A stretch of DNA of 15,628 bases, from assembly GCA_016882165.1 (NCBI GenBank), contig VHBV01000010.1, forward strand, positions 1 to 15,628. Direction: 5' to 3'. A program made the position numbers and the translations under genes. The notes below the pieces were generated by a model, which saw only the letters and a program-made list of their open reading frames with translations, ran no database searches and was not told the origin of the DNA. This document shows positions 13,032 to 15,628 of the stretch, piece after piece. The stretch comes from Candidatus Pelagibacterales bacterium (GTDB taxonomy: Bacteria > Pseudomonadota > Alphaproteobacteria > Rickettsiales > UBA1997). Each line of letters begins with the position of its first letter. Position 1 is the first letter of the stretch.

Positions 13032-15410
13032 ATGAAATTTACTCTATCTTGGTTAAAAGGATATCTTGAAACCAATTCAACTCTTGAAGAAATTTGCGAA
13101 AGCCTAACAAGTATTGGACTTGAAGTTGAAAGTGTTGATAATAAAGCAAAAGCTTTGGAGTTCTTTTCAGTTGCTCAAATTATTGAATCTACACCTCACG
13201 AAAACTCTAATAAATTAAAAATTTGCAAGGTTAAAACTAAAGATAGTAATGATCTGCTACAAATTATTTGTGGTGCACCAAATGCAAGAACTGGATTGAA
13301 AGTTGCTTACGCACCAATTGGATCTGTCATTCCTTCTAATCAATTAGTTATCAAAAAAGCTAAAATTGCGGGCGTTGAAAGCAATGGAATGCTTTGCTCA
13401 GCGCGCGAACTTGCAATTGGAAATGAAGATAATGGTATTATTGAAGTTGATGAAAAAGTTGAAGTTGGTACTAAAATAACCGATCTATTTAATCTAAATG
13501 ATGCTGTAATAGAAATTAATGTGACTCCAAACCGAGGTGATTGCCTTGGAATTTATGGAATTGCATGTGACTTAGCTGCGAAAGGTATTGGAACTTTAAA
13601 AACACCAGAAATAAAACAAAATTCAGCAACATTTGCGGCAAATTTTTCAGTTAAAAATGAAGCTTCTGACGCCTGCAATTTTGCTGCATTCCGTCAAATC
13701 AAAAATATCAAAAATTCTGAATCACCAAAATGGCTAAAAGATAAATTGAACTCAATTGGAGTTAATTCTATTTCTTCTGTTGTTGATATTACAAACTATG
13801 TGATGTTTGTTTTAAACAGACCTTTACATGCTTATGATTCAAGTAAAGTTAACGGCCAAATTTCAGTTCGCTTTTCAAAAGATGGTGAGAAGTTCACTTC
13901 ATTAAAAAATGACGAATTTCTTTTAGACGATAAAATATTAACTGTTTCTGATTCACAAAAAGTGCTCGGAATTGCTGGCGTTATTGGCTCAAATAATTCA
14001 GGATGCAGCCCTGAAACTTCTGAAATCATTTTAGAATCAGCTTTCTTTCAACCATCCATAATCGCTTATTCTGGACGTAAATTAAACATTTTATCTGATG
14101 CACGCTATCGATTTGAAAGAGGTATCGATCCAAATAGTTGCATTTCAGGGATTGAACTTGCAACTCAGCTTATTCTCGAAATTTGCGGCGGTGAAGCAAG
14201 TGAAATAAAAACAATTTCTGGTTCTGAAATTACAATTAGTAAAATTGATTTTGATTTTGCAAAAATTAGTAAATTAATTGGAATTAAAATTGCAGAAGAT
14301 GAAGTTTTCAAAATTCTTGCGGCACTAAATTTTGAAACTACAAAAATTACTGACTCTAAATATTTAGTTACACCACCAAGTAATCGTAGTGATATTTCAC
14401 AAGCAGAAGATTTAGTTGAGGAAGTTATAAGAATTTTCGGTTATGATAAAATTAATCCGCAACCACTAGCAAAAACAACAATCAAAAACGAAGAAGATCT
14501 TTTAGATAAAAGCAGAAAAACTCTTTGCTCTAAAGGTTTGACAGAAACCATAAATTGGTCATTTTGCGATTCTAACTTAGTTGAAATTTTTAGCGAAAAA
14601 AATGACAAACTAATGCTTGCAAACCCAATAAGCATTGAGCTGAATCATATGAGACCAAATTTGATAATTGGTCTTTTAGAATCTTACAAAAGAAATTCTT
14701 TAAGAAATTTCAACAATCTTTCACTTTTTGAAATTGGTAAAGTTTTTGAAGGTTTAGAAAACAACCAACAAAAAACAGTGATTGCTGGGATTCGTGCCGG
14801 CAAAAACAAAGAACAAGACTTTTACCAAGATCAACGTGATTTTGATGTTTTTGATGTAAAAAAAGATTTCTTAGATGTTGTTGAAATTTTCGGATTAAAA
14901 GCTGAGTCATTGCAAATTGAGACGGAAAACGCACCGAAATATTACCACCCTCACCGCTTTGCAGCTTTAAAATTGGGTAAAAATATTATTGGTTATTTTG
15001 GTGAAATTAATCCAAAAATTGCCAAAAAATTCGACCTTAAAAACCGAGTTAACACTTTCGAAATTTTTGTTGATAATTTACCAAATCAACAAAAATCAAG
15101 CACCAAAAAAGCTTTTGTGGTTAATGATTTACAAATGGTTGAACGAGATTTTGCCTTTTTGATGAATAAAGACCAAAAAATTGGCGATGTAATAAAAACC
15201 ATCACCAATTGCGAAAAACAACTAATCAAAGAAGTTATTGTTTTTGACATTTTCAGCGGCAAAAACATTGAAGCCGACAAAAAATCAGTTGCTCTAAGAG
15301 TAAAATTGCAACCAATTGAAAAAACCTTCACCTCTGAAGAAATTGATGCAATCAGCACAAAAATTATTGAATCAGTTGCAAAATTTTACGGTGCAAGTTT
15401 GAGGGTTTAG
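13032..15410 (+). CDS. pheT: Phenylalanine-tRNA ligase beta subunit
   Basis: Large subunit of the (alpha-beta)2 PheRS that charges tRNA-Phe. 792 residues, normal for the bacterial form. Domains in order: N-terminal MKFTLSWLKGYL; EMAP-type tRNA-binding fold at about 40-150 (SVAQI, KLKICKVKT, GMLCSARELAIG); VTPNRGDCLGIYGIACDLAA at 165-184; B3/B4 editing domain at about 210-370 (SSVVDITNYVMFVLNRPLHAYD); B5 domain at about 400-475 (VTPPSNRSDISQAEDLVEEVIRIFGYD); a catalytic-like core; and the C-terminal FDX-ACB anticodon-binding domain at about 697-791 (VERDFAFLMNKDQ, VFDIFSG, RVKLQPIEKTFTSEEI). pheS, normally just upstream, is absent; atpF lies 26 nt upstream instead, so pheT may be read through from the atp promoter. 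No clear Shine-Dalgarno is present. Confidence 0.97.
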   Translation: MKFTLSWLKGYLETNSTLEEICESLTSIGLEVESVDNKAKALEFFSVAQIIESTPHENSNKLKICKVKTKDSNDLLQIICGAPNARTGLKVAYAPIGSVIPSNQLVIKKAKIAGVESNGMLCSARELAIGNEDNGIIEVDEKVEVGTKITDLFNLNDAVIEINVTPNRGDCLGIYGIACDLAAKGIGTLKTPEIKQNSATFAANFSVKNEASDACNFAAFRQIKNIKNSESPKWLKDKLNSIGVNSISSVVDITNYVMFVLNRPLHAYDSSKVNGQISVRFSKDGEKFTSLKNDEFLLDDKILTVSDSQKVLGIAGVIGSNNSGCSPETSEIILESAFFQPSIIAYSGRKLNILSDARYRFERGIDPNSCISGIELATQLILEICGGEASEIKTISGSEITISKIDFDFAKISKLIGIKIAEDEVFKILAALNFETTKITDSKYLVTPPSNRSDISQAEDLVEEVIRIFGYDKINPQPLAKTTIKNEEDLLDKSRKTLCSKGLTETINWSFCDSNLVEIFSEKNDKLMLANPISIELNHMRPNLIIGLLESYKRNSLRNFNNLSLFEIGKVFEGLENNQQKTVIAGIRAGKNKEQDFYQDQRDFDVFDVKKDFLDVVEIFGLKAESLQIETENAPKYYHPHRFAALKLGKNIIGYFGEINPKIAKKFDLKNRVNTFEIFVDNLPNQQKSSTKKAFVVNDLQMVERDFAFLMNKDQKIGDVIKTITNCEKQLIKEVIVFDIFSGKNIEADKKSVALRVKLQPIEKTFTSEEIDAISTKIIESVAKFYGASLRV

Positions 15411-15628
15411 AGTTTTAAAATTATCTAACAAATTATTACTTGAATCGCAACCAAACTGTCATCCTGAGTGAAACGAAGGATGACAGTGTTGTAAGATATT
15501 AAAAATAACAAATTAACCACTGACGCATAGTTCAAACCTTAATTCGTCTCTAAAAGATGACCTCCCAATTATGATGACACTTTTTTAAACCTTAAACACC
15601 AAATTAAAATGTTACCTATAATTCTTTC
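15411..15628. other. Gene-free right end of the window
   Basis: After the hairpin at 15455-15487 I see no complete gene or RNA. An ATG at 15609 opens a frame (MLPIIL...) that runs off the edge after six codons. It could be the start of the next plus-strand gene but is too short to judge. Confidence 0.5.
15455..15487. repeat. Perfect 11-bp inverted repeat downstream of pheT
   Basis: ACTGTCATCCT (15455-15465) and AGGATGACAGT (15477-15487) around GAGTGAAACGA. The motif GTCATCCTGAG...CGAAGGATGAC is a widely dispersed bacterial intergenic hairpin. Here it lies 45 nt after pheT and could end its transcript, though no strong T-run follows. It differs from the surroundings in its higher G+C content. 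Confidence 0.65.

Noticed and set aside
15500..15628. AGGAGG-like string on the minus strand near the right end as a ribosome binding site
   Set aside because: The following ATG opens only an eight-codon frame, so there is no gene to serve.

Overview
The window is AT-rich (my estimate by eye is about 30% G+C) and bacterial. It uses the standard bacterial code: the yihY-like gene ends in TGA, so TGA is a stop here. Several features point to the Alphaproteobacteria and most likely the Rickettsiales or a neighbouring AT-rich order. These are the split b'/b ATP synthase subunits in the order a-c-b'-b, the alphaproteobacterial type of NuoA/NuoB/NuoC, an IalB-family secreted protein, and short palindromes with GTCATTGC- or GTCATCCT-type arms between genes. 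The gene set is broader than in Rickettsia itself, because purN and argG are intact. The taxonomic placement is inference from protein character and gene order, not from a search.

Layout. (1) 1-3695, minus strand: argG, purN, def and the start of a gspF/pilC-like gene that runs off the left edge. def and gspF are tightly coupled; purN and def each have a recognisable promoter. (2) 3787-6409, plus strand: a three-gene unit of GNAT acetyltransferase, YihY/BrkB membrane protein and folC, with overlapping stop/start codons. (3) 6483-8570, minus strand: nuoA-nuoB-nuoC followed by an unrecognised three-helix membrane protein where nuoD would often be. (4) 8678-9547, plus strand: dapA alone. (5) 9627-10620, minus strand: an IalB-family secreted protein coupled to a single-span protein with a duplicated GFW(T/A)SMI motif. 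(6) 10751-15410, plus strand: the F0 genes atpB, atpE, atpF', atpF, then pheT.

Functionally the window is housekeeping. It covers respiratory complex I and the ATP synthase membrane sector (proton circuit), one-carbon and purine metabolism (folC, purN, def), amino-acid synthesis (argG, dapA), translation (pheT, def) and envelope proteins. No mobile element, CRISPR array, rRNA or tRNA gene is visible, and I see no candidate for a new multi-gene system. The most notable non-coding signal is a set of perfect inverted repeats in intergenic gaps, two of them inside operons (nuoA/nuoB and atpE/atpF'). Other points are a natural histidine tract in peptide deformylase, a promoter placed so that purN mRNA would be leaderless or nearly so, and hairpins plus an internal promoter between atpB and atpE.
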